A stretch of DNA of 48,408 nt, from assembly GCF_012979275.1 (NCBI RefSeq), contig NZ_JABASZ010000005.1, positions 1-48,408 on the forward strand, read 5' to 3'. The stretch comes from Pseudopontixanthobacter vadosimaris. GTDB taxonomy: Bacteria; Pseudomonadota; Alphaproteobacteria; Sphingomonadales; Sphingomonadaceae. A model generated the notes under the pieces. The model worked only from the letters and a program-made list of their open reading frames with translations, made no database searches and was not told where the DNA came from. This document shows positions 9,120-17,506 of this stretch, piece by piece; positions within the stretch are counted from its first letter, which is position 1; each line of letters begins with the position of its first letter. Position numbers and translations under genes: made by a program.

Positions 9120-9556
9120 GCGATTTCCGGACATTGTCGGAGCGGGTTCTTGCAAGTCCGCAGATTGATTGCGACGCCGTTGCCGAAGCAGTCGAGCGCG
9201 GCGTGACGCTGATTGTCAACAATCGTCCCGACGGGGAAGAACCCGGGCAGCCGACCGGCGCGAGCATAGCCGAAGCCGCCCGAGCCGCCGGCATCGATTA
9301 TTGCGCGATACCCATTGGTCAGGCCGGCTTCGGAGCCGAGGCTGTCGAAAGGATGGCGGCGGCGCTGAACGAGGCGGAAGGCAAGGTTCTGGCCTATTGC
9401 CGGAGCGGGACGCGTTCGACCCTGCTATGGGCGCTCGCCCGCGCGGCGGAAGGCGATGACCCTGCCGCCATCGCGCAAAGCGCGGCAGAGGCGGGCTACG
9501 ACGTCGCGCCGGTCCGCTCCGCCATGGAAACGCTCGCCGCCCGCAGCACCGACTAA
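9116..9556 (+). CDS. DUF442 / TIGR01244-type phosphatase-like protein
   Basis: This 146-residue protein fits the beta-lactamase-hydrolase-like (DUF442) group, a cysteine-phosphatase fold. The active-site loop reads Y-C95-R-S-G-T-R100-S, and the N-terminal half has N-N-R-P-D-G-E-E-P, the group's usual signature. Members occur alone or fused to a metallo-beta-lactamase or persulfide dioxygenase, so sulfur transfer or dephosphorylation are both proposed. Here it stands alone, coupled by ATGA to the TerC-family gene, which suggests co-expression but not a known joint pathway. The C-terminal helix region (A-I-A-Q-S-A-A-E-A-G-Y-D) is also typical. Confidence 0.85.
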   Translation: MSDFRTLSERVLASPQIDCDAVAEAVERGVTLIVNNRPDGEEPGQPTGASIAEAARAAGIDYCAIPIGQAGFGAEAVERMAAALNEAEGKVLAYCRSGTRSTLLWALARAAEGDDPAAIAQSAAEAGYDVAPVRSAMETLAARSTD

Positions 9557-9560
9557 TCCG

Positions 9561-11015
9561 TCACTCGCGGTAATCGAGGGGTGGATCGCGGTCGCCAAGC
9601 AGCGATCTGTACTCGTAACCCTCGCCCCGCGCTGCTTCGAATTCCGCTTTCGCCGCTGCGCGCAATTGCGGATTGGTGAACAGTTCGACCGCTGCCAAGG
9701 CCAGTGTCTTGGCGGCGACCTGCGCGCCCTTGAAGCCGATGGACGAACCGCTGGCTGCCGCCGATTGCCAGCTATGCGCGCTGGTCCCCGGCACCCAGGT
9801 GGCGGTCCTGAGGCCCACGGTCGGCGCGGCGTAGGACACATCCCCCACATCGGTCGAACCGTAGCCCAGCGATTTCGAATAGGGTTCAATACGCTGTGCC
9901 TGTTCCAGCGGCTGCGCCGCATCGCCCAGGCTGACCGCCAGGCGTTCGGCAAAGGCGCGTTCTTCCGGCGTATAGGTCACCCCGCCCACCTGCCGCAGCT
10001 TGTCGTCCATCATCCGCGCCAGTGCCTCGTTCACCAGCAGCGGATTGTTGCCGTGGATGATCTCCCAATCGACCTCGACACCGGTGCCCATCGCCGCACC
10101 CCGCGCCGCCTGTTCCAGACGGCTCCAGATCGCTTCGACGCCGGCGGGATCGGGATGGCGCACGTAATAGAATACCTCGGCGAAATCGGGCACGACATTG
10201 GGTGCGTTCCCGCCTTCGGTGATGACGTAATGGATGCGCGAATCCTGCGGCACATGTTCGCGCATCATGTTCGCCATCATGTTGAAGGCTTCCACGCCGT
10301 CCAGCGCGGAACGCCCGCGGTCGGGCGCGCCGGCGGCATGAGCGGACTGGCCCCGGAACCGGAACTTGGCGCTGCGATTGGCCAGGGTCGTGCGCGCGGC
10401 GGCGCTGTTCCGGTCGTCGGCATGCCAGTGCAGCGCCACGTCCACATCGTCGAACAGGCCTTCGCGCACCATGTAGACCTTGCCCGATCCGCCTTCCTCT
10501 GCCGGGGCGCCGTACAGGCGCACACGGCCCGGCGTTCCCGTCGCCTCCAGCCATCGACGCACGGCGATCGCCGCCGTCAGCGACCCTGCGCCGAACAGAT
10601 TGTGGCCGCAGGCGTGGGCGGCATGGCGCCCTGCGACTTCGGTGCGGACCGGATCGTCCGACTGGCTGAGACCGGGCAGGGCATCGAATTCGGCGAGAAT
10701 GGCGATGACCGGGCCGCCGCTGCCATATTCCGCGACGAAAGCGGTCGGGATGCCTGCCACGCCCTTGCGGATGGAGAAGCCTTCCTCGGCCAACTGGCTC
10801 TGCAACAAGGCGCTGGAGCGTTCTTCCTGATAGCCGACCTCGGCGAACTCCCAGATGTCGCGCGCGACCTGCGCGGTGCGATTCGCCTGCGCCTCGACCG
10901 CGGCAATGGGATCGAAAGCGGCAGTCGGCGTCTGCGCATTCGCCGAACCGGCGGCGAGCGCGAGCGCAGGCAGGAGCGCAGTGAAGGACGAAGTTGTTCG
11001 GATGGCTGTTTTCAT
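9561..11015 (-). CDS. Exported M20-family amidohydrolase (AbgB-like)
   Basis: This 484-residue protein of the peptidase M20D / aminobenzoyl-glutamate hydrolase group carries a Sec signal peptide ending near A-N-A-Q28, so it acts in the periplasm or outside. Catalytic and metal residues visible are D111 in L-A-E-F-D-A-L-P, H138 in H-A-C-G-H-N, and E173-E174 in G-A-P-A-E-E-G-G. A dimerisation domain starts near the G-Q-S-A-H-A-A-G motif. It should cleave an amide bond of an acylated amino acid, p-aminobenzoyl-glutamate or similar; the substrate is unknown. ATG 11015 is preferred because GAGGGGG stands seven bases upstream and the signal peptide begins there, although the frame is open to 11279. 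It ends 4 bases from the convergent DUF442 gene. Confidence 0.9.
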   Translation of the reverse strand: MKTAIRTTSSFTALLPALALAAGSANAQTPTAAFDPIAAVEAQANRTAQVARDIWEFAEVGYQEERSSALLQSQLAEEGFSIRKGVAGIPTAFVAEYGSGGPVIAILAEFDALPGLSQSDDPVRTEVAGRHAAHACGHNLFGAGSLTAAIAVRRWLEATGTPGRVRLYGAPAEEGGSGKVYMVREGLFDDVDVALHWHADDRNSAAARTTLANRSAKFRFRGQSAHAAGAPDRGRSALDGVEAFNMMANMMREHVPQDSRIHYVITEGGNAPNVVPDFAEVFYYVRHPDPAGVEAIWSRLEQAARGAAMGTGVEVDWEIIHGNNPLLVNEALARMMDDKLRQVGGVTYTPEERAFAERLAVSLGDAAQPLEQAQRIEPYSKSLGYGSTDVGDVSYAAPTVGLRTATWVPGTSAHSWQSAAASGSSIGFKGAQVAAKTLALAAVELFTNPQLRAAAKAEFEAARGEGYEYRSLLGDRDPPLDYRE

Positions 11016-11093
11016 GGCATTTCCCCCTCGATGCGCGTTAATATGCCCAGCCCGGCATGAAACGCCAGTGGGAGAGGGAAGGAAAGCCGCGCG

Positions 11094-11492
11094 ATGCCCG
11101 ACCAGCTTCTGCAATTTGGTGGATCGCTGTTGTCCGTGGTGCTGCTCGTCTGGCTCGTTCGCAGGCTGGATCTTGGCCGCGACCGCGCTATTCGGGATGC
11201 GGACGATGCCCGCCGCCTGGCACAGGAGGCCGACCATTCCTTTCAGCCTGTCGACACCGCGCTGGACAGGACCGGCCACGCGGCTCTCCTTGCCGACGAT
11301 GACGGCAGGATCATGCTGCTACGAACTCACGGAACGCACCATGCCGCGCGCGTGCTTGCCGCCGGGGCCGCTGCCGAAAGGCGGGACGGGTTGCTCACCG
11401 TCGATCCGGCGGACAGGCGGTTCGGCAAGGTCGCGCTGGATCTTGGCGAGGACGCCGCATCATGGGAACGCCGGATCGGCGGAGCGGACTGA
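11094..11492 (+). CDS. Hypothetical protein with one N-terminal membrane segment
   Basis: I do not recognise a family for this 132-residue protein. It begins with one hydrophobic helix (residues about 9-22, L-F..S-V-V-L-L-V-W-L-V), followed by a basic and acidic helical stretch (R-R-L-D-L-G-R-D-R-A-I-R-D-A-D-D-A-R-R-L-A) that could be a short coiled coil. A soluble domain with the phrase A-L-L-A-D-D-D-G-R-I-M-L-L follows, reading like a small beta-rich domain. It stands just 5' of the sterol-desaturase-type hydroxylase and ends 5 bases before its start, so both probably share a transcript. Codon use matches the neighbours. Confidence 0.7.
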   Translation: MPDQLLQFGGSLLSVVLLVWLVRRLDLGRDRAIRDADDARRLAQEADHSFQPVDTALDRTGHAALLADDDGRIMLLRTHGTHHAARVLAAGAAAERRDGLLTVDPADRRFGKVALDLGEDAASWERRIGGAD

Positions 11493-11497
11493 TCACC

Positions 11498-12478
11498 ATG
11501 CCCGATTTCTCCCCTGTCGATTATGCCGTACCCGCCTTCGTTCTGCTCGTGCTTATTGAGATGATCTGGGCGCGTCGGCAGGCCCGTCATGCTTACGAAT
11601 CGCGCGATATGGCGGTCAGCCTCGCCTTTGGCCTCGGCAGCACGGTGGCGGGCGCGCTGACGGGCAGTCTGGTCCTTGCCCTGCTGTTCCTGGCCTATGA
11701 TGTCCGCCTGATGACGATCGGCTGGGACTGGTGGGTCTGGCCGCTGTGCTTCGTGCTGGACGATCTCGCCTATTATTGCTTTCACCGAAGCGCGCACCGC
11801 ATCCGCTGGTTCTGGGCCAGTCATGTGAACCATCATTCCAGCCAGCATTACAATCTGTCGACGGCGCTCAGGCAAAGCTGGACCGGCTTTATCGCGATGA
11901 GCTTCGTCTTCCGCCTGCCGCTGGCGCTGGCGGGGTTCCATCCGGCCATGATAATCTTCTGCGGCGGGCTGAACCTGATCTACCAGTTCTGGATCCATAC
12001 CGAAGCCATCGACAGGCTGCCACGCTGGTTCGAGGCGGTGATGAACACCCCCAGCCACCACCGCGTCCACCATGCGACCAACCCCGTCTATCTCGACCGG
12101 AACTTCGCCGGCACCTTCATCATCTGGGACCGGATGTTCGGCACTTTCGAACGGGAGGACGATGCGGAGCGACCGCGTTACGGCATCGTCACGCAACTGG
12201 GCAGCTTCAACCTGATCTGGGCCGTGCTGCATGAATGGATCGGCATGGCGCGCGATGTTTACGCGGCGCCCTGGCGCCACAAACTATCCTATCTGTGGCG
12301 CGAACCCGGCTGGAGCCACGACGGTTCGCGCAAGAGCAGCGCGGTCATCCGCGAGGAATGGCTCGCCCGGCAAAAGCAGCCGCAACCCCCGGATGAACCC
12401 TGCGACTGCTCGCTGTCAGCACAATCCGGGCTGCCTACGATGCAGAAGGCGATTGCAGCGCGCCCGCCACCACCCTAA
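11498..12478 (+). CDS. Sterol desaturase / fatty acid hydroxylase family membrane protein
   Basis: This 326-residue membrane di-iron enzyme has the three histidine clusters of the fatty acid hydroxylase superfamily: H96-R-S-A-H100, H109-V-N-H-H113 and H187-H-R-V-H-H192. They lie between hydrophobic helices, with the active site facing the cytoplasm. It should hydroxylate or desaturate a lipid or isoprenoid such as a carotenoid, sphingolipid or hopanoid; the sequence does not say which. The start at 11498 directly follows the upstream stop at 11492; an earlier in-frame ATG at 11462 would overlap that gene. The last 40 residues are polar with C-D-C and poly-Pro, unlike the family core. The GMC oxidoreductase follows 59 bases downstream. 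Confidence 0.87.
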   Translation: MPDFSPVDYAVPAFVLLVLIEMIWARRQARHAYESRDMAVSLAFGLGSTVAGALTGSLVLALLFLAYDVRLMTIGWDWWVWPLCFVLDDLAYYCFHRSAHRIRWFWASHVNHHSSQHYNLSTALRQSWTGFIAMSFVFRLPLALAGFHPAMIIFCGGLNLIYQFWIHTEAIDRLPRWFEAVMNTPSHHRVHHATNPVYLDRNFAGTFIIWDRMFGTFEREDDAERPRYGIVTQLGSFNLIWAVLHEWIGMARDVYAAPWRHKLSYLWREPGWSHDGSRKSSAVIREEWLARQKQPQPPDEPCDCSLSAQSGLPTMQKAIAARPPPP

Positions 12479-12537
12479 CCTCACCCGCAAAGGCCGGGAC
12501 AACCAGCCAGCATCACAGAGTGGGGCGGGAGAGAGAC

Positions 12538-14127
12538 ATGGACGAATTCGACATCGTGGTCGTGGGCGGCGGCAGCGCCGGTAGTGCGGCGGCTGGCCGG
12601 CTGGCGGAGGACGGCACGCGGAAGGTCTGCCTGCTCGAAGCGGGCGGACGCAACAACGACATGCTGGTCAAGACGCCGGGCTTCATGCCTTTCCTGCGCG
12701 GCAGCCAGAACTATCGCTACGATACCGTGCCGCAGAAGGGGCTGAACGGGCGCATCGGGTATCAGCCGCGCGGCAAGGGACTCGGCGGGTCGAGCGCGAT
12801 CAACGCCATGATCTACATTCGCGGCAATAAATGGGATTACGACAATTGGGCGGCGCTGGGCTGCACCGGCTGGGCCTATGACGATGTGCTGCCCTGGTTC
12901 CGCCGCAGCGAACATAATGAGCGCGGCTCCAGTCGCTACCACGGCGGCGATGGCCCGCTTTACGTATCCGATCAGCATTGGCCCAACCCCGGCAGCCGCG
13001 AATTCATCGACAGCGCCGCCGCCCTGCAATTGCCGGTCACCGATGATTTCAACGATGGCGATCAGGCGGGCTTCGGCCTGTTCCAGGTCACGCAGAAGGA
13101 TGGCGAACGCTGGTCCGCCAGCCGCGCCTATGTCGAACCGCTTCGCAAACAGCGCAGTCTCGACGTGCGGATCGGCGTAACGGTCGAGAAGCTCGAGATC
13201 ACGGACGGGCGGGTCACCGGCGTAACCTATCGCGCCGGCAATCGCCGCCGCACCGTCACCGCGCGCGGCGGCGTGATCCTGAGTGCGGGCACGTTCAATT
13301 CGCCGCAATTGCTGATGCTGTCGGGCATCGGCCCGGCGGATCACCTGCGGGATCATGGCATCCTTGTGGTGGCCGACCGTCCGGCAGTGGGGAGCGATCT
13401 GCAGGACCATATCGATTACGTGTCGAGCTGGGAGACGGAGAGCCGCTCCTTCATCGGCAATTCGCTGGAAGGCACGCTGAACATGGTGAAGGGGATGATC
13501 GAGCACCGCCGCAAGAGGACCGGGGTGATGACCACGCCCTATGCCGAGGCCGGCGGGTTCTGGACGGTGCAGCCGGACGCGCCCGCGCCCGACGTGCAGT
13601 GGCATTTCGTTCCCGCCATGCTGGATGACCACGGCCGCACCGGCGTAAAGGGGCACGGTTTTTCCCTCCATGCCTGCGTGTTGCGGCCGGAAAGCCGCGG
13701 CACCGTGCGGCTCGCCTCCACCGATGCGGCCGACGCCCCGCTGATCGATCCCAATTTCCTCGACGATGACCGCGACATGGCGGTGCTGCGCGCCGGCGTG
13801 CGCCTGTCACACCGGATCGTCGATGCTCCGCCGCTTGCCCGGCACGAACCGCGCGACCGGCATCCGGTGAATCTGAGCAATGACGACGAACTGGACGACC
13901 TGATCCGCAGCCGGGCCGATACCGTCTATCACCCGGTCGGCACCTGCCGCATGGGTGCCGACAGTGACAGCGTCGTCGATCCGCTGTTGAAGGCGCGCGG
14001 AATCGACGGTTTGTGGGTGGCCGATGCCAGCATCATGCCCCGCCTCGTCAGCGGCAACACCAATGCCCCCAGCATCATGATCGGTGAACGCTGCGCCGAT
14101 TTCGTCAAGGCTGCACTGAACGCGTAG
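12538..14127 (+). CDS. GMC-family FAD oxidoreductase (choline dehydrogenase-like)
   Basis: This 529-residue flavoprotein oxidises an alcohol group using FAD. The N-terminus carries the dinucleotide-binding G-G-G-S-A-G-S motif (residues 10-16) followed by C-L-L-E-A-G-G. The GMC signature G-L-G-G-S-S-A-I-N-A-M-I-Y-I-R-G is present, and the catalytic pair is H465 in Y-H-P-V-G-T-C and N507 in S-G-N-T-N-A-P. The alcohol is unknown; choline is only one option and no betaine aldehyde dehydrogenase is nearby. The ATG at 12538 has GGGAGAG directly upstream. Signal peptide absent, so it is cytoplasmic. Confidence 0.92.
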   Translation: MDEFDIVVVGGGSAGSAAAGRLAEDGTRKVCLLEAGGRNNDMLVKTPGFMPFLRGSQNYRYDTVPQKGLNGRIGYQPRGKGLGGSSAINAMIYIRGNKWDYDNWAALGCTGWAYDDVLPWFRRSEHNERGSSRYHGGDGPLYVSDQHWPNPGSREFIDSAAALQLPVTDDFNDGDQAGFGLFQVTQKDGERWSASRAYVEPLRKQRSLDVRIGVTVEKLEITDGRVTGVTYRAGNRRRTVTARGGVILSAGTFNSPQLLMLSGIGPADHLRDHGILVVADRPAVGSDLQDHIDYVSSWETESRSFIGNSLEGTLNMVKGMIEHRRKRTGVMTTPYAEAGGFWTVQPDAPAPDVQWHFVPAMLDDHGRTGVKGHGFSLHACVLRPESRGTVRLASTDAADAPLIDPNFLDDDRDMAVLRAGVRLSHRIVDAPPLARHEPRDRHPVNLSNDDELDDLIRSRADTVYHPVGTCRMGADSDSVVDPLLKARGIDGLWVADASIMPRLVSGNTNAPSIMIGERCADFVKAALNA

Positions 14128-14245
14128 TTACCGGCGCATGAAAAAGGGCCGGAGCGGCAAGCCCTGGCCCGTCAAGGCGTTGTTCGCGGGAGGAACAGCA
14201 TCGACAGGGGCGGAGGGAGAGCTTCCGGCCCTGTAAATTCAGGGA

Positions 14246-15676
14246 TCAATTATAGGCGCGCTCGCCATGTTCGCCGATGTCGAGGCCTTCGCGTTCGACA
14301 TCCTCGGTGACGCGCAGCCCGATGGTGGCTTTCACGATCAGGGCCGTGATGATGGTGCCGATCGCCGCCCAGACAATCGCAACGGCCACCGCCCAGATCT
14401 GGATACCGACCTGTTCGAGCAGAGCGACCGACCCGTCACCCGGCCCGCCGAAATGCGGCTGGTAGACGATGCCGGTACCGATTGCGCCGACGATTCCGGC
14501 GATGCCGTGGATGCCGAATACGTCCAGCGAATCGTCATAGCCCAGGCGCGCTTTCAGCTTCGCCACCACGAAATAGGCGATCACCGATGCGACGATGCCA
14601 AGCACGATCGCCCCGAACGGACCACTGTTGCCGGCCGCCGGAGTGACCGCCACCAAACCCGCAATCACGCCGGAACAGAAGCCCAGCGCGCTGCCCTTGT
14701 GTCCGGCGAAACGCTCCATCAGCATCCACGTCAGCGCGCCTGCCGCCGTGGCGACGAAAGTGTTGATCATGGCGAGGCCGGCAATGCCGTCGGCCTCCAG
14801 TTCGGACCCTGCGTTGAAGCCGAACCAGCCGACCCACAGCAGGCCCGTGCCGACCATCGTCAGCGTCAGGCTGTGCGGCGGCATGGGTTCGGTCGGATAG
14901 CCGCGCCGTTTGCCCAGGAAAATGGCGAGGATCAGCGCGGATACGCCGGCGTTGATATGCACCACGGTGCCGCCTGCAAAATCGAGCGCGCCATCGGCAA
15001 ACAGCAGGCCTCCTTCGGCCCAGACCATGTGAGCGATGGGAAGATAGACGATGGTCAGCCAGATCGCGGTGAACAGCATCAGGGCCGAGAATTTCAGCCG
15101 CTCCACCGTCGCACCTGCCACCAGCGCAGCGGTGATTGCAGCAAAGGTCATCTGGAAGCTGATGAAGACATATTCGCTGATAACCGCGTCGCTGAAGGTC
15201 GCAGCCGTGGAGTCCGGCGTCACGCCCGACAGGAACGGATTGCCCCAGCTGAAGAACGCATTTCCGTCCGGCCCGAACGCGGTGGAATAGCCCCACATGA
15301 CCCAGATCAGCATCGCCAGCGTCGCCGCGCCGCCCACCTGCGTCATCGTCGACAGCATGTTTTTCGACCGTGTCAGCCCGCCATAGAACAGGGCAAGGCC
15401 CGGCAGGATCATCAGCAGGACGAGGATCGTCGCGGTCATCATCCAGGCATTGTTGCCCGAATCGGCGACGGCCACGACGATGTCGGCCGCAGGCGGCACC
15501 AGCGGGTCGGTCGTCGCACCCGCAATGGGGCTGCCGACCGCGTTGTCGGGCAGCGTTTGTGCGCCAGCCCGGGCTGCGAAGGTGAATGGGAGGCAGGAAA
15601 CCACGGCAGCCGCCACCCACCTGCCGCGCGATGCCGTGAACCCGGAGACGGTGCCTGTCGAAAGGGCGGATTTCAT
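14246..15676 (-). CDS. amt: Ammonium transporter
   Basis: This 476-residue Amt/Mep protein carries ammonium across the inner membrane. An N-terminal signal-like segment (ends near A-R-A-G-A-Q) is followed by eleven helices. Motifs include L-P-G-L-A-L-F-Y-G-G-L-T-R-S-K-N in helix 1 and the twin histidines, in H-I-N-A-G-V-S-A-L and F-G-I-H-G-I-A-G. It follows glnK with an ATGA overlap (stop and start share bases 15673-15676), the classic glnK-amtB pair in which GlnK plugs the channel when nitrogen is plentiful. Transcription should come from the sigma-54 promoter ahead of glnK. Confidence 0.95.
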   Translation of the reverse strand: MKSALSTGTVSGFTASRGRWVAAAVVSCLPFTFAARAGAQTLPDNAVGSPIAGATTDPLVPPAADIVVAVADSGNNAWMMTATILVLLMILPGLALFYGGLTRSKNMLSTMTQVGGAATLAMLIWVMWGYSTAFGPDGNAFFSWGNPFLSGVTPDSTAATFSDAVISEYVFISFQMTFAAITAALVAGATVERLKFSALMLFTAIWLTIVYLPIAHMVWAEGGLLFADGALDFAGGTVVHINAGVSALILAIFLGKRRGYPTEPMPPHSLTLTMVGTGLLWVGWFGFNAGSELEADGIAGLAMINTFVATAAGALTWMLMERFAGHKGSALGFCSGVIAGLVAVTPAAGNSGPFGAIVLGIVASVIAYFVVAKLKARLGYDDSLDVFGIHGIAGIVGAIGTGIVYQPHFGGPGDGSVALLEQVGIQIWAVAVAIVWAAIGTIITALIVKATIGLRVTEDVEREGLDIGEHGERAYN

Positions 15677-16011
15677 AGCGCGGTTTCCCTTTTTTCGCCG
15701 GTGCGTATGCGGGTCGCGGCGCTCAGCGGCCGAACGAAGATCTTGCCGTCGCCAATGCTGCCCGTGCTGCCCACCTGCTCGATCGTTTCGACGATCTGCG
15801 GCGTCAGCGCCGCACTCGCCGCAATTTCCAGCTTTAAATTGGGCAGCATGTTCATGGTGTATTCCGCACCGCCATAGATTTCCGTCTGCCCTTTCGGGTC
15901 TCCGAACCCCTTGACCTCCGTCACGGTCATGACGGCCACTCCGACGACGCCCAGCGCCTCGCGCACTTCGTCCAGCTTGAACGGTTTGATGATGGCGATG
16001 ATGTAGTTCAT
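15673..16011 (-). CDS. glnK: Nitrogen regulatory protein P-II
   Basis: This 112-residue P-II protein senses 2-oxoglutarate, ATP/ADP and glutamine state and regulates Amt. It starts M-N-Y-I-I-A-I-I-K-P-F-K. The T-loop contains Y51 in G-G-A-E-Y, the uridylylation site, and the C-terminal signature V-E-T-I-E-Q-V-G-S-T-G-S-I-G-D-G-K-I-F-V is intact. ATG 16011 is chosen over 16056 because GAGGGGG precedes it and the N-terminus then matches the family. Its linkage to amt and its sigma-54 promoter make glnK the right symbol rather than glnB. Confidence 0.95.
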   Translation of the reverse strand: MNYIIAIIKPFKLDEVREALGVVGVAVMTVTEVKGFGDPKGQTEIYGGAEYTMNMLPNLKLEIAASAALTPQIVETIEQVGSTGSIGDGKIFVRPLSAATRIRTGEKRETAL

Positions 16012-16056
16012 CGGTCCCCCTCTTTTCTGGCCGGGCAAACCGGCAGAGGGTATCAC

Positions 16057-16072
16057 TGCAATGACTGTGCCA
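16057..16072 (-). promoter_or_regulatory. Sigma-54 (RpoN) promoter of glnK-amt
   Basis: Read on the minus strand the site is TGGCACAGTCATTGCA, matching the sigma-54 -24/-12 consensus TGGCAC-N5-TTGCA at every conserved base and with exact GG-to-GC spacing. It lies 46 bases from the glnK ATG, leaving a leader of about 35 bases. This implies NtrC-dependent induction in nitrogen limitation. I found no convincing NtrC palindrome upstream by eye. Confidence 0.85.
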
Positions 16073-16160
16073 GATTGCGCTGATAGGGAAGGCGATGCAT
16101 CATTGCAGAAGATTCATGCTGCTGCCGCGAAAGAAAGCTGCCCAAGCGCTGTGCTGCTGC

Positions 16161-16859
16161 CTAGTTTTTAGGCATCTCCAGATGCGCCCAGACCGGCAGA
16201 TGGTCCGAGGCGACGGCAGCCAGTGCGCTGTGATGCACGCCCTTGTCCCTGCAGTGCCAGCCTGCGCTCGCCACGATGCGGTCCAGCGTCGCAATCGGCT
16301 GGCGGCTGGGGAAGCTGCGCCCGCAATCCACCGCATGCCAGTCGTCGCCAAATTCCTTCATGGCCCCGCGCCTGGTGCCCCACTGGTTGAAATCGCCCAT
16401 GATGACGGCAGGCAGATCGCCTTCGCAGCCGATCAGTTGATCCATGATGGAACGCACCTGGTCGCGGCGCCTCAGGCCCGATAGATCGAGATGCGTGCCG
16501 ACGACGCGCAAGGAGCTGCCCCCCACCGTGATGTCGCAGCAGATCGCGCCTCTCGGCTCCAGCGTCGGCAGTTCGAGAGCGCGTGCTGCACCTAGCTCGA
16601 AATCGCGCCGCACCAGCAGGGCATTGCCGTGCCAGCCGATGCTGCGGTGACGCCGCGCGACGGATGCCGCGCGCCATTTCGTATCGTCCAGTGCGGCGCG
16701 GGGAAGGACGCTGGCCCTGTCGCCCAGGCGCAGATCGGCTTCCTGCAACGCGATCACATCGGCATCGATCTCGCGCAGGACGGCGATGATGCGTTCGGGG
16801 TCGCGGCGGCGGTCGGTGCCCACGGCCTTGTGGATGTTGTAGCTGGCGAATTTGATCAT
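16161..16859 (-). CDS. Endonuclease/exonuclease/phosphatase family hydrolase
   Basis: This 232-residue protein has the EEP fold order: S-Y-N-I-H near the start (metal-binding N), L-Q-E-A (catalytic metal glutamate), G-T-H-L-D-L-S, M-G-D-F-N-Q-W (catalytic D and N), and the final S-D-H-L-P-V-W-A histidine. It is therefore a metal-dependent phosphodiesterase or phosphatase. The R-R-R-D-P-E-R-I loop suggests the small cytoplasmic subgroup rather than a DNA-repair enzyme such as ExoIII, which would be longer. No signal peptide is seen. ATG 16859 begins the conserved M-I-K-F-A-S-Y-N-I-H start; the frame runs open upstream into the PNPOx-like gene. Substrate unknown. Confidence 0.88.
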   Translation of the reverse strand: MIKFASYNIHKAVGTDRRRDPERIIAVLREIDADVIALQEADLRLGDRASVLPRAALDDTKWRAASVARRHRSIGWHGNALLVRRDFELGAARALELPTLEPRGAICCDITVGGSSLRVVGTHLDLSGLRRRDQVRSIMDQLIGCEGDLPAVIMGDFNQWGTRRGAMKEFGDDWHAVDCGRSFPSRQPIATLDRIVASAGWHCRDKGVHHSALAAVASDHLPVWAHLEMPKN

Positions 16860-16882
16860 CACGTCACCAGGCTTAACGGCGT

Positions 16883-17464
16883 TTACCGTGTTTCGGTCCC
16901 CGGCGGCGAAGTCCCGGCAATAAATCGATCGGTCTGGCGGATCGGCAGGCCGTCGATACTGGTGGCCGGGCCTGCTTCCTGACCGGCCCATTCGGCGGGG
17001 TCCTGCCTTGCATGAAATTTCAGCAGCGTGGTGCGCTCCTTCTCAAGCGTCATGACCGGAACGCCCCAGCCGCAACTCGTCTGGACGCTCTCCACCTTGA
17101 TATCGAATATCTGCCGCGTGCCGGGCAGCAGCGTAAAATGCACCGCCAGCGCGTCCCATGCATCGTCCTGCGGCAGGACGGGAGTGCCCGTGCCGTAAAT
17201 TCGCAGGATCAACGCGGGCTGCTGGAAATTGCAGAACATGATGGTGATGCGCCCGTCGGCCAGCAGGTGGGCGTTGGTTTCGTTCCCCGATCCGCCGAGA
17301 TCGAGATAGGCGACTCGGCCCGGCGCCAGGATGCGGAACGTGTCATATCCCTTGGGGGACAGGTTGATGCGACCGGATTTTGCGGCGGTCGCGGTGAAGA
17401 AGACCGGCTGGCCTGCGATCATCGCGATGTGGTCTGCGGTCAGGCGTTCGGTGAAATCGGCCAT
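16883..17464 (-). CDS. Pyridoxamine 5'-phosphate oxidase-like FMN-binding protein
   Basis: This 193-residue protein resembles the split-barrel flavin-binding group. The first half reads Q-P-V-F-F-T-A-T-A..G-R-I-N-L-S-P-K-G-Y-D-T-F-R, the typical motif of small PNPOx-like proteins that bind FMN or F420-like cofactors, followed by G-S-G-N-E-T-N-A-H-L and I-M-F-C-N-F. The vitamin B6 enzyme itself has different substrate residues, so I would not call it pdxH. It sits 23 bases before the EEP gene on the same strand, and 42 bases after prfC. Its exact reaction is unknown. Confidence 0.85.
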   Translation of the reverse strand: MADFTERLTADHIAMIAGQPVFFTATAAKSGRINLSPKGYDTFRILAPGRVAYLDLGGSGNETNAHLLADGRITIMFCNFQQPALILRIYGTGTPVLPQDDAWDALAVHFTLLPGTRQIFDIKVESVQTSCGWGVPVMTLEKERTTLLKFHARQDPAEWAGQEAGPATSIDGLPIRQTDRFIAGTSPPGTETR

Positions 17465-17506
17465 GGAGCGATGCTACGCGGTGCGACGCCGCTTGTCATC
17501 GCTTCT

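Noticed and set aside
9456-11060. 534-codon ORF opposite the amidohydrolase
   Set aside because: It is a mirror of the minus-strand M20 gene, which has catalytic motifs and a signal peptide; the shadow has none.
14146-14170. GGGCC/GGCCC inverted repeat after the GMC gene as terminator
   Set aside because: Only five paired bases, a 15-base loop and no T run.
14267-15877. 536-codon ORF opposite amt and glnK
   Set aside because: Shadow of the transporter; rich in H, R and D without pattern.
16097-16108. TGCATCATTGCA near the sigma-54 promoter as an NtrC site
   Set aside because: Half-site spacing is too short for the 17-bp NtrC consensus and the sequence is not palindromic.
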